64,000 bases of DNA from Lobosporangium transversale. Taxonomy: Eukaryota > Mortierellomycota > Mortierellomycetes > Mortierellales > Mortierellaceae. The position numbers were made by a program, and so were the translations under genes. The DNA lies in the NCBI RefSeq assembly GCF_002105155.1, contig NW_019029009.1, positions 426,146-490,145 of the forward strand, read 5' to 3'. Positions 10,911-22,504 of the stretch are shown one piece after another. The notes beneath the pieces are model-generated. The model was not told where the DNA came from. It searched no databases and was given only the letters and a program-made list of their open reading frames with translations. The first letter of the stretch is position 1; each line of letters begins with the position of its first letter.

Positions 10911-13657
10911 TTAAATATTAAAAGTCACCGTAGGTGGGTTGCGCGTTGTTGGCGTGCTACCCTCATGCAATGGACGTGATGATGGCGGCGATTGAAAGCT
11001 CATTGAAAGGCCAGGAAGCGCTCTTGTCGGTGAAGTGACACCTGTGCTATGACCATCTGTTCTGCATTCCAGATTCAGTGCCTTATTCAGCTGTACATTA
11101 GAATTAAGTATGCCACTACCGCCATTGGAAGAGGATCCCTCATTGTGCTGATGCAGTCGAGGGGAAATAGGATTATGATCCATATGGGCGACTCTGCCGA
11201 TGGCCCTTGAATCCGATAAAATATCATCATCTGCTGCAGTAGAATGTTGATTCTGTTCACTCTTGGCCTCTCTGGTGACGCGTGCACACTCCACATGGAG
11301 AGCGTCTATCCATTGAAGAAGAGTGTCCTCATCCGGCGCACACAAAACAATGCTCTTCTTGCTACTGGTGACAATGCGTAGGCAATATTGTTTATGCTTC
11401 GAAACAGGATCAGTCTGTAGACTATCGATAATGGTCGATAGTGGGATGATCCCAAGTGGTTGATACTCCTTTGCGTTTTTGTAATATGTCAATTTATCGC
11501 CACGGAGCACAAACCATTTCTTTCGCCATGTCTAGGACATTGAAAATCGGGATTAAAAAAAAAAAAAAAAAAAAAAAAAGGTTTAATATTACGACAGTAT
11601 TGAAGAGCTTACAAGCCTATAATGTTTATAATTCCTTTGTATGCGACCCACAAAAAATAAGTAAAATAAAATAAAATAAAGCTGCCATGTCTGCATTACC
11701 TTGTATGTCTTGCCAAGTTTCAGGAGATAACCTTGTCGAACAACCTTGCTCTCAAGCTGTTCTCCAGTAACTAAGCCTGATCCTGGAGCATTTGCTGCTG
11801 CTGCTACACGCCCAGCCTCCAAGACTGTAGGATCATCTGCCACGTCCTCTTCCTCAGACGACACGTTGTGGTCCCCCATGCCAAATTGATCTCCTCCAGA
11901 TCCAAACCCTGGTGAATTGGGTGTACAAGGAGAGACAATGAAAGATTGATTCGACGAAAACGAATTTGCAGGGAGTTCGTTAGGGTCATGGTGTCCCTGC
12001 CGGGCAGCAGGGGATGAGGGTGATGCGAGGCCACCAATGCGAATAGCCTGTGTTCCTGATGTGATGAGAGACAAGCCGTCGCCCGTCCTATTGCTGTTTG
12101 GCTGTAGATGTCTGCCGCTCGTACCAGTGTTAACAACGTGACTATTGTTATTCCCAGGCGAGACAATTGCTGGCATTTGCCCAGCTGATTGGCTCATGAT
12201 TCCTAGAGAAAGCCCAGAGAGCCTCTGATCTGGATTACGAGAGAGTGGAGATGGAGGTGACAAATTCCTTCCTGTCTGTCCGAGCGCCAGCAGTCCTGAA
12301 TCCGAGATTGACATCGGGTTGGGTGGTCTACGTGATAAAAGTGCGTCAGATTTTTTTGATCCTAATTGAGGTGCGGAGCTTGACTGTACCTCCTGTTGAG
12401 CGTTTGATCCCGGATGCGAAAGTTCAATATCTGAGCTTGATGTCAAGTCGTATTGCATCTTAGCCTGATTGATTGCCTGAATCCACTCCTCCATTTCAGC
12501 CACACTATCGGCCTGTACAGTGAACGTGCGTTTGGGTGTGAGGATCACAAAGACACCCGTTTTGTTCTTGACCATCACCTCTGCTGCCTTGTGAATGTCC
12601 CTGATGTCGATAATTCTAAGGAGCACATACTCCTTACTGTCCTTGTAGTATGCAAGCTTTGAGGTTCGAAGTACGAACCATTTCTTCTTCCAAATCTATT
12701 AAGGACCAAGCATGTGAAAAAAAGAAAAAAAGAAAAAAAAAAAAAAAAAAGTTGAGCAACATTAATAAAATACGCTAGTACTAATCATGGCTTGAATCTC
12801 ATTGATTTAGCGCCATCATTATAAAATCACACGAAGCTTATTAGTGTGGAAGAAGAAAATAATAAAAGTACCCTTGCGCTTTCTAGATTACAGAGCTGCA
12901 GGGACTAGGACTGACTGACCAATGATCGGCTCAGTGGTTCATTCTACCATATGCAACAATGTCAATGCTCCGATGCTCACACAATTGGTATAAATAAGTT
13001 CAATCATGAAGAGAGCATGTCACTCCTAAGCTCTAATATGGACCATTAAGGCCTATTCTTGTGAAAGAAGGACCCCGTCCAATCCAGTCTTTTATCATAA
13101 CCCGTTCATATGCAATAACAACAGTGAAAGTAGCGAAAGGCAATGAAGGAAAAAACAAATAAAATGCAGGAAAAAAAAAAAAATATATCTGGGCTGAGCT
13201 GATGCTGAGCTGATGCTGAGCTGATGCTGAGCTTAGCAAACAACTCTTATAAACACACAGCATTCACACAGGGCTTTGTAATTGTCGTATAAAGTGATCG
13301 AAAACGTTGGTACATGATTTTTTTGAAGGGGGGCTTTGCACTCTTCCTTATTTTTACCTTGATACGTTCGCCTTTTTTAATAAGATATCCAGACTTGAGA
13401 ATCTGGCCTTCGTGTAAGGTCTCTTGTGACTGATCCATATCCAGTTCTGCCTCCATGTCTGAGTCATACTGCTCACAGTGATCGTCTGCAAACGTGACTC
13501 CAGGAGAAACAATGCCTGCTTGTGCGATGGATTGTGATTGCTGTGGATGTTGAACATCAGAAGATCTAGTTATTATTGGATATGGTCGCGTCGGTGATGC
13601 TGGCGAATTGGGCATTTGTTGTGAATGTCGGTGTTGTGGATCTGTTGCAAAAGACAT
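10911..13657 (-). CDS. Tandem pleckstrin-homology (PH) domain protein
   Basis: Three exons on the minus strand: 13657-13358, 12695-11700 and 11531-10911, 638 aa, all introns phase 0 (donors GTAAAA and GTAATG, acceptors AATAG and CCTAG). PH domain 1 covers about residues 88-190 and PH domain 2 about 417-530. Each starts with a GYL.K.G motif and continues, across the intron, with (I/T)W(K/R)KKWFVLR.., then a C-terminal Trp helix (EEWIQAIN; LLQWIDAL). The linker is Ser/Pro/Asn-rich. PH domains bind phosphoinositides, so membrane recruitment and signalling scaffolding are likely. Lipid specificity cannot be read here. Both introns fall at the same place in the two PH domains. The frame is open upstream of the chosen ATG to an acceptor-like site at 13730, so a further 5' exon may exist. 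The 662-bp first intron holds an 11-bp tandem repeat. Confidence 0.85.
13191..13233. repeat. 11-bp tandem repeat inside an intron
   Basis: About 3.8 head-to-tail copies of GCTGAGCTGAT seen directly, within the first intron of the PH-domain gene. It is also open in several frames but is not coding. Confidence 0.85.
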
Positions 13658-14542
13658 TGTTACTGGAGTAGTGTCCGTCCTATGGGTGATACCATGACCT
13701 TCTCCTGACAGGACAGGCGTATCAGTGAACTGTGAAGGCAGAAAATAAAGTTGTATGAAAATAAAACAGTGGTATTAGATGCGATTGTCCTTGTAGGGTC
13801 CAACTCCTACCGCGCAGACAGCAGTAGGGAGCTTTTTACTGAATACGAGAGTTGAATTGGGTGACAATGATGGCTGTGTTGTTGGAAAAAAGAAAGGCTG
13901 TACTCTTCAAGGTCAACTGTCCAACATGATTGTTTTTTTATTTTAGTTTTTATTTTTGACCTGCACTGCACCACATTGTCGTTGTTGTACGCTCTTTACA
14001 GATGGTATTTGAATCTTGGCTGCGTTGATTGCTTTCTCATGTGGTTTCTTCTGTGCTCAGCAGCCTGTTGCATCAATGATTTTACTTTTTCTTTCCAAGG
14101 GCTGGAGTGATGTCCTTTGTTGCTTTATGAATGAATACCTGAGTGGTAGTCGTCATTGTTCACCGAAAAGGGAAGGAAGGAAAAGAAAAGCAAAAAAAAA
14201 AAAAAAGAATCGCAAAGAGTCGCAAAGAGTCGTTCGATTATATGATAGTTAGAAGTAAAGAGATGGTGTATAATATGTGCAAATGTTTGTAAGTAAATGT
14301 GGATGGTGAAATGACTGAAAAAACAAAAAAGAGAGAGGGAGTAGAAAATATAATGAGACCAATGCCAAAAAAAAAAAATCAAAGACCGAGAACGATGTTG
14401 CAATTACAGGATGTACGCATAGAATGATGTGTGTCTGTGGAGAGAGAGAGAACGCCCTTTCTGTTGATGCACAGCAAATGAGCATTCGTCATTTTTATTT
14501 TTAAAATCCATCTTATCTAGTTTGTGACATAACGGTGAAGAG
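13658..14542. other. Gap between PH-protein 5' end and GST-fold gene 3' end
   Basis: 5' region of the PH gene (possible extra exon ending at 13730) and 3' flank of the GST-fold gene. A runs near 14191-14205 and 14366-14378. No further gene supported. Confidence 0.6.
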
Positions 14543-15514
14543 TTACCACAATCCGAAAAAATTAAATCCGTAGCTGGATCCAGGCGCCTTTTGTCCGCGA
14601 TGGAGTTTATAGCACTCTACGACATGCTTACCCGCCGTTGTCTTTCGTAGTTCCTGGCAGAACGACTGAGCCTCAGGCGTCCACTCTGTGACCGGGGGCA
14701 CCCATGCTCCATAACCATCTTCTTGCAATACCCCAACGACCATTGCGGCCAAACTCGCCAACGTTAGATCAGCTGCTGTGAATTGATTGCCAATCAGATA
14801 TGCTGGACCTGGTGGGCCAGACTCAAGAACACGCGAGATGTGTTCAAATTCACGTCGGATGATATCCTTGGATCGCGCTGCAGAGGCATCGTTGACATGA
14901 AACAGTTTAATTAAGATATAGGAGATCAATGGGAAAAATAAACTCCAGATCCATGACTGAAGCTTGCCAGCATTGTCGTGATGGCCAAGTGCTCGGCCAA
15001 CCTTTTTAGGTGACTTGATCAATGCTTCATAATATACATATCGTCTGACATGTGGCCCAATCATTTTGTCAAATCGGTCTTCAAGTGCCAAGATCTTCGC
15101 TTTAGTCTCTTCGTTGTTCGAGTAGAGGCTAGTAGGAGCGGACTTGCTGTCGCCGGCAGGGGCCCCATATTGGTCAGAGAGGAAGCTCATGATGGCAGTT
15201 GAGTCATTAAATGTGATACATTCCTTTGCCTCTAATTTCTTTCCTGCTGCAGCCGTAGTTGGGGTTACCATCAAAAATGGGGTGACAAAGGGACTTCCTT
15301 CGGCAACCCAAGGTGCTCCCTTTGCCCTGTACTTGAACATGGAGATCATATGACACATAGGCAAAGACCGATACTCGACGTAAGGGATTTGAAAGTAGTC
15401 CAAGGCCCATCTTGCTTTCTCGTTGTAGTGCGAGAAGGGAATAGATCTTAGACTGAAGTGGAGACCATCCTTGGTACTCAAGACCTCTTTCTGAGAAACA
15501 CTGTCAGTGTCCAT
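14543..15514 (-). CDS. Glutathione S-transferase-fold protein
   Basis: Single exon, 323 aa, ATG at 15514, stop at 14543. The N-terminal part (about residues 17-115) is a thioredoxin-like GST domain: SLRSIPFSHYNEKARWALD followed by YVEY and a substrate-loop Pro region (FVTPFLMV), then the DSTAIMSFL signature that normally contacts the glutathione gamma-glutamate. The C-terminal all-helical half (about 210-300) contains the GNQFTAADLTLASL N-capping motif of GST C-terminal domains. The family name is well supported. No clear catalytic Ser, Tyr or Cys stands out, so it may be an atypical GST or a membrane-associated, failed-axon-like member. A hydrophobic stretch (SLFFPLISYILIKLF, about 193-207) could be a membrane-contacting helix. 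It is divergently arranged with the ornithine cyclodeaminase gene, and an acceptor-like AG just upstream suggests a 5' UTR intron. Confidence 0.82.
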   Translation of the reverse strand: MDTDSVSQKEVLSTKDGLHFSLRSIPFSHYNEKARWALDYFQIPYVEYRSLPMCHMISMFKYRAKGAPWVAEGSPFVTPFLMVTPTTAAAGKKLEAKECITFNDSTAIMSFLSDQYGAPAGDSKSAPTSLYSNNEETKAKILALEDRFDKMIGPHVRRYVYYEALIKSPKKVGRALGHHDNAGKLQSWIWSLFFPLISYILIKLFHVNDASAARSKDIIRREFEHISRVLESGPPGPAYLIGNQFTAADLTLASLAAMVVGVLQEDGYGAWVPPVTEWTPEAQSFCQELRKTTAGKHVVECYKLHRGQKAPGSSYGFNFFGLW

Positions 15515-15869
15515 TGTTTCTACTGGAATGACCTGTAAAATGTTAAAGAATGAAGGAATGAAGGAATGGAGGAATAAATGATTAACAGATTCATAAGGCC
15601 TTATTAAGCGACATCATTCCTATTATTGTTGTGGCATTTTTTATTTGTAATTGTGATACTTCACGACTGCGCTTGGGGCGGCGGATGTAGGTTGGCAGGA
15701 ACGCTCCCGTGATGATTGAGCCATGCCCATCAAAGTCGGGCAATTTGGCTGGCATTAAAAATTAGACGGTATCCCCGGCTACTTCAGACGTCTCTCCTTT
15801 TTAACATTGTTTTTTGTTTCTTTCTTCTCATCATTTTATTTTTTTCCCCCTATTTTTCGCTGACAAGCC
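15515..15869. promoter_or_regulatory. 355-bp divergent intergenic region (shared promoter zone)
   Basis: Separates the start codons of the GST-fold gene (-) and the ornithine cyclodeaminase gene (+). There is a 9-bp tandem (GGAATGAAG) near 15551-15568 and a T-rich tract immediately before the plus-strand ATG. No defined operator is recognised. Confidence 0.4.
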
Positions 15870-17125
15870 ATGCCACAAGTTCGTGTCGTCTCTTTGGAGC
15901 AAGTTGCTACCATTCTCCAAGAGATAGATATTGAAAATATCCTTGTCAGTCAAGCAAAGGCTTTCAACGCTTATACGTGAGTTTCTTTTTTCATCTTCAT
16001 TAAATCGATCGGTCGATCAGAGTTATTCCTACTCACCTTTCTTCTACATGTCTTTATCAAAAAAAAAAAAAAAAAAAATGTCTTAGAGCAAAGCAAACTC
16101 AGACACCTCAGAGATCCACTCTTAATACTGATGCTCATACAACGCTCATCATGCCTTCACGCATCAATACTCAAACTTCAGTCATTAAAGTCGTCTCTGT
16201 CCCAAAGAAAGATACCAAGAATGGTCTTCCAGGTGTCACCCTCGTCCTCAACAATGACACTGGTGAGCCCCGAGGCCTCATTAATGCACGTCTTCTCACA
16301 GCAGTCAGGACCGCCGCAGGGTCAGCTCTGGCGACACGAGCTATTTTTCATAATAACAACAGGAATAACAATAGAAACCTCACACTCGTTGTCTTCGGAG
16401 CAGGAGCTCAAGCCAAGGCGCACATCCAGTTGCTCATCCATGTCTTACCCCAGATTCATAACGTCATTGTCTGCAACCGTACACTCCCACGCGCTCTCGA
16501 ATTGATCAAAGAACTTCAGCCTCAGTATCTTGACGGAGATGTGAAGATGATTGCATTCAGTATCAGCACAGGTGAATCTTCTACAACTGGACCTGAACAA
16601 CAACAACAACAACAACAGCATCAGCAACAATCTAAAGAAGATGAATTCAAGAAGATCATTCAGAACGCCCACGTTATCTGCACATGCACTAATAGCACAG
16701 AGGCTTTATTCCCAGGAGAATGGGTCACACCTGGAACACATATCAATATGGTCGGATCATTCAAGCCAGAGATGCACGAAGTGGATCAGACTTTGATTAA
16801 AAGAGCTCATGTCCTGGTCGATGCACAAGCAGAGTGTGAGCATGAGGCCGGAGAATTGATCCTGGCAAAGAAATTGACAGGACAGAATGGAGTTTTAACA
16901 GAACTGGGAGAGATATTTGGAAAGGATGGACAATTGAACAAAGCAACTTTCCCAAAAGAATTCAGCACATTGACGTCATCACCAACGGCCGATCCGAATA
17001 GAGAGTATTCCAAAGATGTATCGATCTTTAAGAGTGTAGGCATTGCTGCACAGGATGTCGCCATCACTTCTTTAGTGCTAGACTATGCAGAAGCAAAGAA
17101 TATCGGTTCTACAGTTGACATGTAA
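15870..17125 (+). CDS. Ornithine cyclodeaminase / mu-crystallin family protein
   Basis: Two exons, 15870-15976 and 16087-17125, 381 aa. The intron has a GTGAGT donor and a TCTTAG acceptor, in phase 2. The N-terminal part (residues 1-45) starts MPQVRVVSLEQV as in this family. Next come LIMPSRI (substrate lip) and GLINARLLTAVRTAAGSALAT, the family signature. A Rossmann NAD(P) motif VFGAGAQAKAH lies near 138-148, then VCNRT, and CTCTNSTEALFPGEW (about 231-245) closes the nucleotide site. Family members convert ornithine to proline with NAD, or act as ketimine reductases (mu-crystallin type); which applies here cannot be told. Odd feature: a glutamine-rich insert (about 205-217, mostly CAA codons) sits in a loop of the Rossmann domain and is not part of the family core. 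It ends at the expected DYAEAKNIG... tail. Confidence 0.9.
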
Positions 17126-17725
17126 ATAAATATATAGAATGCTTCTTTCCCTTCTGTGAAAATGAATAAGGGTGTTCTTACTTTTTACAGAATCACGCGT
17201 ATTAATGTTCATGTTTGCCCAGGCACGTCATCTAAAGAGGGCATTGAGGTTCAACTCTGTTCACCAAGGTTCTAAGCAATCAATTCTTTGATCTTGTCTA
17301 TTGCCTTAATCCTACATCACATCTTCGTATAATAGCAGAATTAGTGCTATATGCCCTTTCTACAGCTGTTTAAATGTAATATTTTCATACCGTCCTTCTA
17401 TCAACATTAGCAAAAGCTATTCATGTGATTGATACAACGCCTCTCAATTCAATTTAATGCTCATTGAAAAAAAAAAAAAAAAAAAAAAAAAGAGTCTTTG
17501 AACGCGTTCCAATAGAAATAAGAGTTGTGGATAGTATCCAATCTGCAGAGTAGGGCAGATGCGAGAATAGATGCGTTTTTAAATGGAGATACGATTTTTC
17601 CTAGCAATGACATGGAGGAGTCAGCACGCAAAAGCGGGTTTAAAACTCATATATGAAAAGCCGTTAACAAGGCAAAGTTTTATTAATTGTGCTGTATTGT
17701 ACTATGTTGTGTTGACATTAAAGCC
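17126..17725. other. Convergent 3' flanks
   Basis: Region between the ends of the ornithine cyclodeaminase (+) and OPT transporter (-) genes. One A run at about 17466-17491. No gene seen. Confidence 0.7.
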
Positions 17726-20308
17726 TTAGTTACAGCTACATGCTCCAGCATAACATCCAACGCATGATGCCGAATGCACTCCTGCCGTCTTAAGGATCAA
17801 GTTTATGATCGAAAACGTTCCTTCACCCAATACGAAGCCTGATGCGATAATGATCAAAAACACTCGGCCCAGTTTGGCATACTTGGCTTTCGGATGACCC
17901 GCATACTTCTTACAATGCCAGTCCCACCAGAGTGATACTACACCGCCTACAAAACGAGCCAACGTAAAATTTGGTAGGTTGTACATGCCAATTGCAAACG
18001 CAATTCCTGAGGGGATCCATCCTATCCATCGTGGCCGGCCTTGTGCGGACCCGTTTGTTTTTCGAGATCGTAAGATGGCTACATCTGAGAAGATGACTGA
18101 GACCAATGTCAAGACCGCAAAGAAAGCAGCGAATCCCCAGATAAAGGGACCCGTGTTATATGGCAACGAATGCCCATTCACTAAACGAGCAAGATCAAGC
18201 CAAACTTTCGCAGTCGGGACCGCAAATTGAGGTCCTGGGAGCTCATACGCACTCGAGTACAGCCTGTATACACCTGTGGAAATGAATACCGACGCAAGAG
18301 ACCCGATCAATTGTGCATAAAACTGTGCTTTGGGTGAGGCATCCAAAAGGTGTCCTGTTTTAAGATCCTGCATCAAATCGCCAGCCTGCTGAGCTCCAGC
18401 CTCTGCAATACCGCCTGCAATCAGGTTAGCTACGATACCTCCAGGGACAACACCTGCAAAAACAAACTGTGAGACCTTGCCGATACCGCTGACAGGATTA
18501 AGGTCTGTTGATCCTAGTGCACGAACACCCAGAACTGAAAGGATACATCCAAGCACGACCGCCAACAATGTTGCATAGACAGGCATGTGTTGATCCTTAA
18601 AGACGATCCAGATCAACAGCAGGCAGAGAGCTGTTGACAACAGCAGGCCACACACCCAAACCTTGAGCGGAACCAGCTGATCAATAGGAGCATCTTCTTC
18701 CTCAAGGTCTTCTTCAGCATCCAGTTCACTAAAGGCTTCAATCTCAGCCCCAGTTTGAGAAGCCGAAGCCTCTAGGGCTGCCCTGCGCTCCGCGCGGCGC
18801 TTCTCACGTACTCTGCGGCGATAATGGACAATCAATGAGAGGACAATGACTCCCAACAACGAAACTACGGCTTCTGCGATCATAACACCAAGAGAAATCC
18901 AAAGAATCCAACCACGAGCACCTGTGGTAGAGCTTCCTACAGGTCCAGTCACCCACTTCTTGTTCGTCACAATCGGAGATAGAATAGCCCAACCAACAAT
19001 ACAGCCGAATAGCATAGATGCAGTCGTAGGGAATCCCATGATGACGCCTTGCCCTACATAACTAAGTGAAGGAGTCAAGAACCATTGCCACGTACTAGCG
19101 ACTGATACTGTCATACCAGAAAGCCAGTCAAAGATAGGGACTGTTGCAACCACAGGGAAAAAGTAGGACAACAATGTATACAGAGCTGATGCGCCAAAAG
19201 ATAGACCTAATGCAATCATGTTGATGCGCCAATTATCCTCCTGCAAGAAATTTCGACTCAGACTAAAATGTTCACCATTTTCACCCTTGATCTCCACAAC
19301 CTCTGCATCATCATTGCTATCGCTGTAAATATCCTTGGCACCATAATCAACAGGGGCCACTTGGCCCAATGGTTGTTGAGCACCTGGGATGTTATGGTCC
19401 AAAGGTTGATCAATCGATCCAGAATTAGAGTCCTTGATATTATCCAATCCTTTTTCTTCATCGCCTTCCTTCTTCTCTGTATAGACATTGCGCCTACGAA
19501 TGCCCTGAGCATCTGGATAGGATGAATTTGATGTCTCTTCAAGGGTAGAGGTATTGTGGTGGCGGCGAAGGGGTGCACGGACAACCAAGGGCGTGTTATG
19601 CAGGACACCAATCATTTGAGCTGTGGCAGTTCCTGAGGGAAAAGGTAGCTTCTCCTTGACTATAACCTGTCGCCTCAAAGGGACAGCAATGAACACTCCA
19701 AAGAACGCGATGGCCAGACTCCAAAGGATCATATTTCCTGTCGAGAGATAATAGCCGCCTCCAGGATGGTTGGCTGTTGGAGGGTTGTCTGCTGTAGTCA
19801 TCATCTGTAGTGCTGGGATGATGCCCACAAATCCAGCCGCTAAGGGCATCGTACCAGTAGCCACAGCCACCGACTGGAGGACAATGTTCTCTGCAGGACC
19901 AAAAGGTACTTTCAGATACCGTTTAGCACCCTTGAATAGCGCAAATCCCAAAAGAGAGGATTGTAACGACATCATACTGATCCATCCAGTTTGGAGTCCA
20001 AAATACATATTGGTGAAACATAGTAGGGTCCCAATCAGGATACCAACTATAACGGAACGCCACTAGATGTTGACATGAAGGAAAAACAAGAGGGATTTAG
20101 AGATGTAGAATAAGAATAAGATGCAAAGATGGAAGAGTAACCTAAAAAAAATAAAAAAATAAAAACTCCAAATTTCAGCTTTTATTTTATTTTATTTTTT
20201 TACCGTAAAGTGTGGCAAGTTATGGTGAGGAAAATCCTCGAGGATTTGTGTTGTCCTCTCTTGTTGTTGCCATTGTGTCCGCTCATGACCAGGCACCGTA
20301 TCCGCCAT
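17726..20308 (-). CDS. OPT-family (oligopeptide/metal-peptide) transporter
   Basis: Two exons on the minus strand, 20308-20204 and 20062-17726, 813 aa. The donor (ACG|GTAAAA) and acceptor (ATCTAG) rebuild the family's conserved entry HFTWRSVIVGILIGTLLCFT, continuing NMYFGLQTGWISMMS, which is diagnostic of OPT transporters. Further conserved blocks are PLAAGFVGIIPAL, FPSGTATAQ, GFPTTASMLFGCIVGW and NPVSGIGKVSQFVFAG. About 14-16 hydrophobic helices are visible. Two long acidic/polar loops (about residues 205-285 and 455-500) are presumably cytoplasmic. Family members are proton-coupled importers of small peptides, glutathione conjugates or metal-chelator complexes at the plasma membrane or vacuole; the substrate here is unknown. 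The C terminus is Cys-rich (four Cys in the last 16 residues), which is unusual. The start is the first ATG of exon 1, which has no TM segment. Confidence 0.92.
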
Positions 20309-21209
20309 AGTGGATATTATCACTTATTAGATATTACTGGGTAATAATAAGGCACTGTTCAAGAATGTGTATGAAGACTTTCTTTTTGTACTGAATGTTT
20401 AGAAAATATTAAGAAAAATTAGTAAAACAAAAAAAAGTAAGAAAGGAGAAGAAACAAAGGGCACGGTACGATATAGATGAATTGTTGGTGGGGGAAGAGA
20501 GTTCGGTCTTCGAAGGAGGAGGAGAGAGAGAGGAGACAGAAAAAGAAAGAAAAGTGCAAGAGAGAAACACTGTTTATCTTTTATGTCAATCTCATCCTCA
20601 AGAGTCAAGAGGCGATCGGTACTAAAAAAAAAAAACCACTAATTGACTAACTGTGGGGAATGTTGACAGGACTTGCTTGAAATGGTGTGTGATAAGACAC
20701 AAAACGCCCATTTTTGTGTCTTCTGTACTACATTCTACACCCAATTAAACAAAACTGTCCATGAGGATTGGCTTTCCATGCTAAAAAAGATTAAAGTGAT
20801 GACGAGTCCTCTTCCCACAATCACGCAACCACATAACAAACGAACAAACTTGTCCAACTTTGGTTTTGATTACAAACCAACAGTTTTTTTTTTTTTTTTT
20901 TCCTTCTTTTTCTTTTTTCTCTGCATTACGCGCGGCGTTTGCATGCTCTTGTTATTTCTACCGACTGACATGAACGGAATACATTGGTTATTCAAAATTG
21001 TGTCATCTCATGCCATTGATAAACAGTACAATACAGGAAAGGTTGCTGCATCTGTATCAACTCCGCAGCAATGAAAGCCGAAGTGAAAAGTGGTTACAGA
21101 TGGTGTTGATCAAGATAACCTAAAGTAAAACGCTAGCTATCATTTTGTCGAATATTTTTGTGGATGCTTTAATGCTTTAACAGAAAATGCATAAAGTTCC
21201 AACTCATCA

Positions 21210-21240
<31 letters not shown>

Positions 21241-21726
21241 TCCTATAAGCACCATAATCAGTAACAAAAAAAAAAAAATAAAAAAGCTAAACTAAATGCC
21301 TGTTTAATAATAGCCATGTGTCAATAGAAAGACTCCTACTCCTCGGCCTCGGTCACAAATGGCTTCCTTTCGGATCATTGGCATTTCGTTAGCTCGAACC
21401 TGTTGACAGAGTCGCCGTCGATAATGATTATGATCTTGCCGAACTGCCTTTTCTTCATCCGTAGTTGCCACCAATCTCATGACCTCCATTCCAATCCGAT
21501 CGAAAGCATTTGTCCCCGCAAAACATCTATGGTTTATCTTCAACATTCCTGATCCTGGTACTGATATTTTTCTGCTCCTCGTCATTAATAATTTTCTCGT
21601 CTTTATTTGCTGCTTCTTTGATTGCTCATACCCCATAGTCTTGTACACCATACTAACTCGCCCCTTTTTCCTTGCCCCCTGTTCGCTCATCCAGTATATC
21701 TTGGCCAAGGATTTAACTACGCAGAG
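20309..21726. other. Gap with long T and A tracts; no supported gene
   Basis: Holds T runs at about 20883-20900 and 21212-21238. A minus-strand open stretch (21708-21304) begins without ATG, is directly downstream of the phosphatase stop and shows no family motif; I treat it as 3' flank. 20,400-20,620 is rich in purines on the plus strand. Confidence 0.55.
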
Positions 21727-22466
21727 TCAAGCCTTGAGCCGGAACATCTTGCTCAGTCCGCTCTTCAGTCCACTAGCTCCCGAGCCGTTACCTGAACCCG
21801 AGCCGTTGCTTCCTGAACCGCTGCCAAGCGCATGCTTCAGAATCTTTCCTCGCTTGTATCCATCAATGTATTGGATTTGGTTGCTGTTAAAGCAACCTCG
21901 ACGACGACGGCGAATAAATTCCACTGTATCCAGGTTTGCCATACCCAATTCAATCATGGCAATGGCTACTAAAATAGGCGCACGTCCAAGTCCTGCAACG
22001 CAGTGAACAGCAATGGTTGGAGGAGCAGGAGCAGAGGCATCCTCTTCCTCCTCGCTGGCAGAGGGTGAAGGACTACGACGCCTAATAATGCGGCTGTCTA
22101 CTAACTGCAACCAGTTCTTGATGATATTAGTTGGAGGCTATCATGAACAAAGAGGAAAAAATAAAAAATAAAATTAGTTATTGCTGTCAATGAATTATGT
22201 AAGCGCAGTCTCCATCTCCATTAAAGTCCCCATTTGTCTCATTTACTGTTTCCACCAATCATGTGCGTCGCTGGCTGCAAAGTATTTTCATAAGCGCACA
22301 GATCAATGACAGATGTGAGAAACATTGTAGTACGGAGGGAAAATAACAAAGGGTTCATGATCAATTGTGTCAATTTGAAAAAGTATTCCAAGGCCTGTCA
22401 TATCTTTTCTAATTCCATACTCCTGGGTACTCTCCATTTTGTTCCTGATCATAGCGTTGATGATAA

Positions 22467-22504
<38 letters not shown>

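Noticed and set aside
21304-21708. 134-codon minus-strand open frame downstream of the phosphatase
   Set aside because: Starts at a TTG, has no family motif, and lies in the 3' flank of the PRL-like gene.
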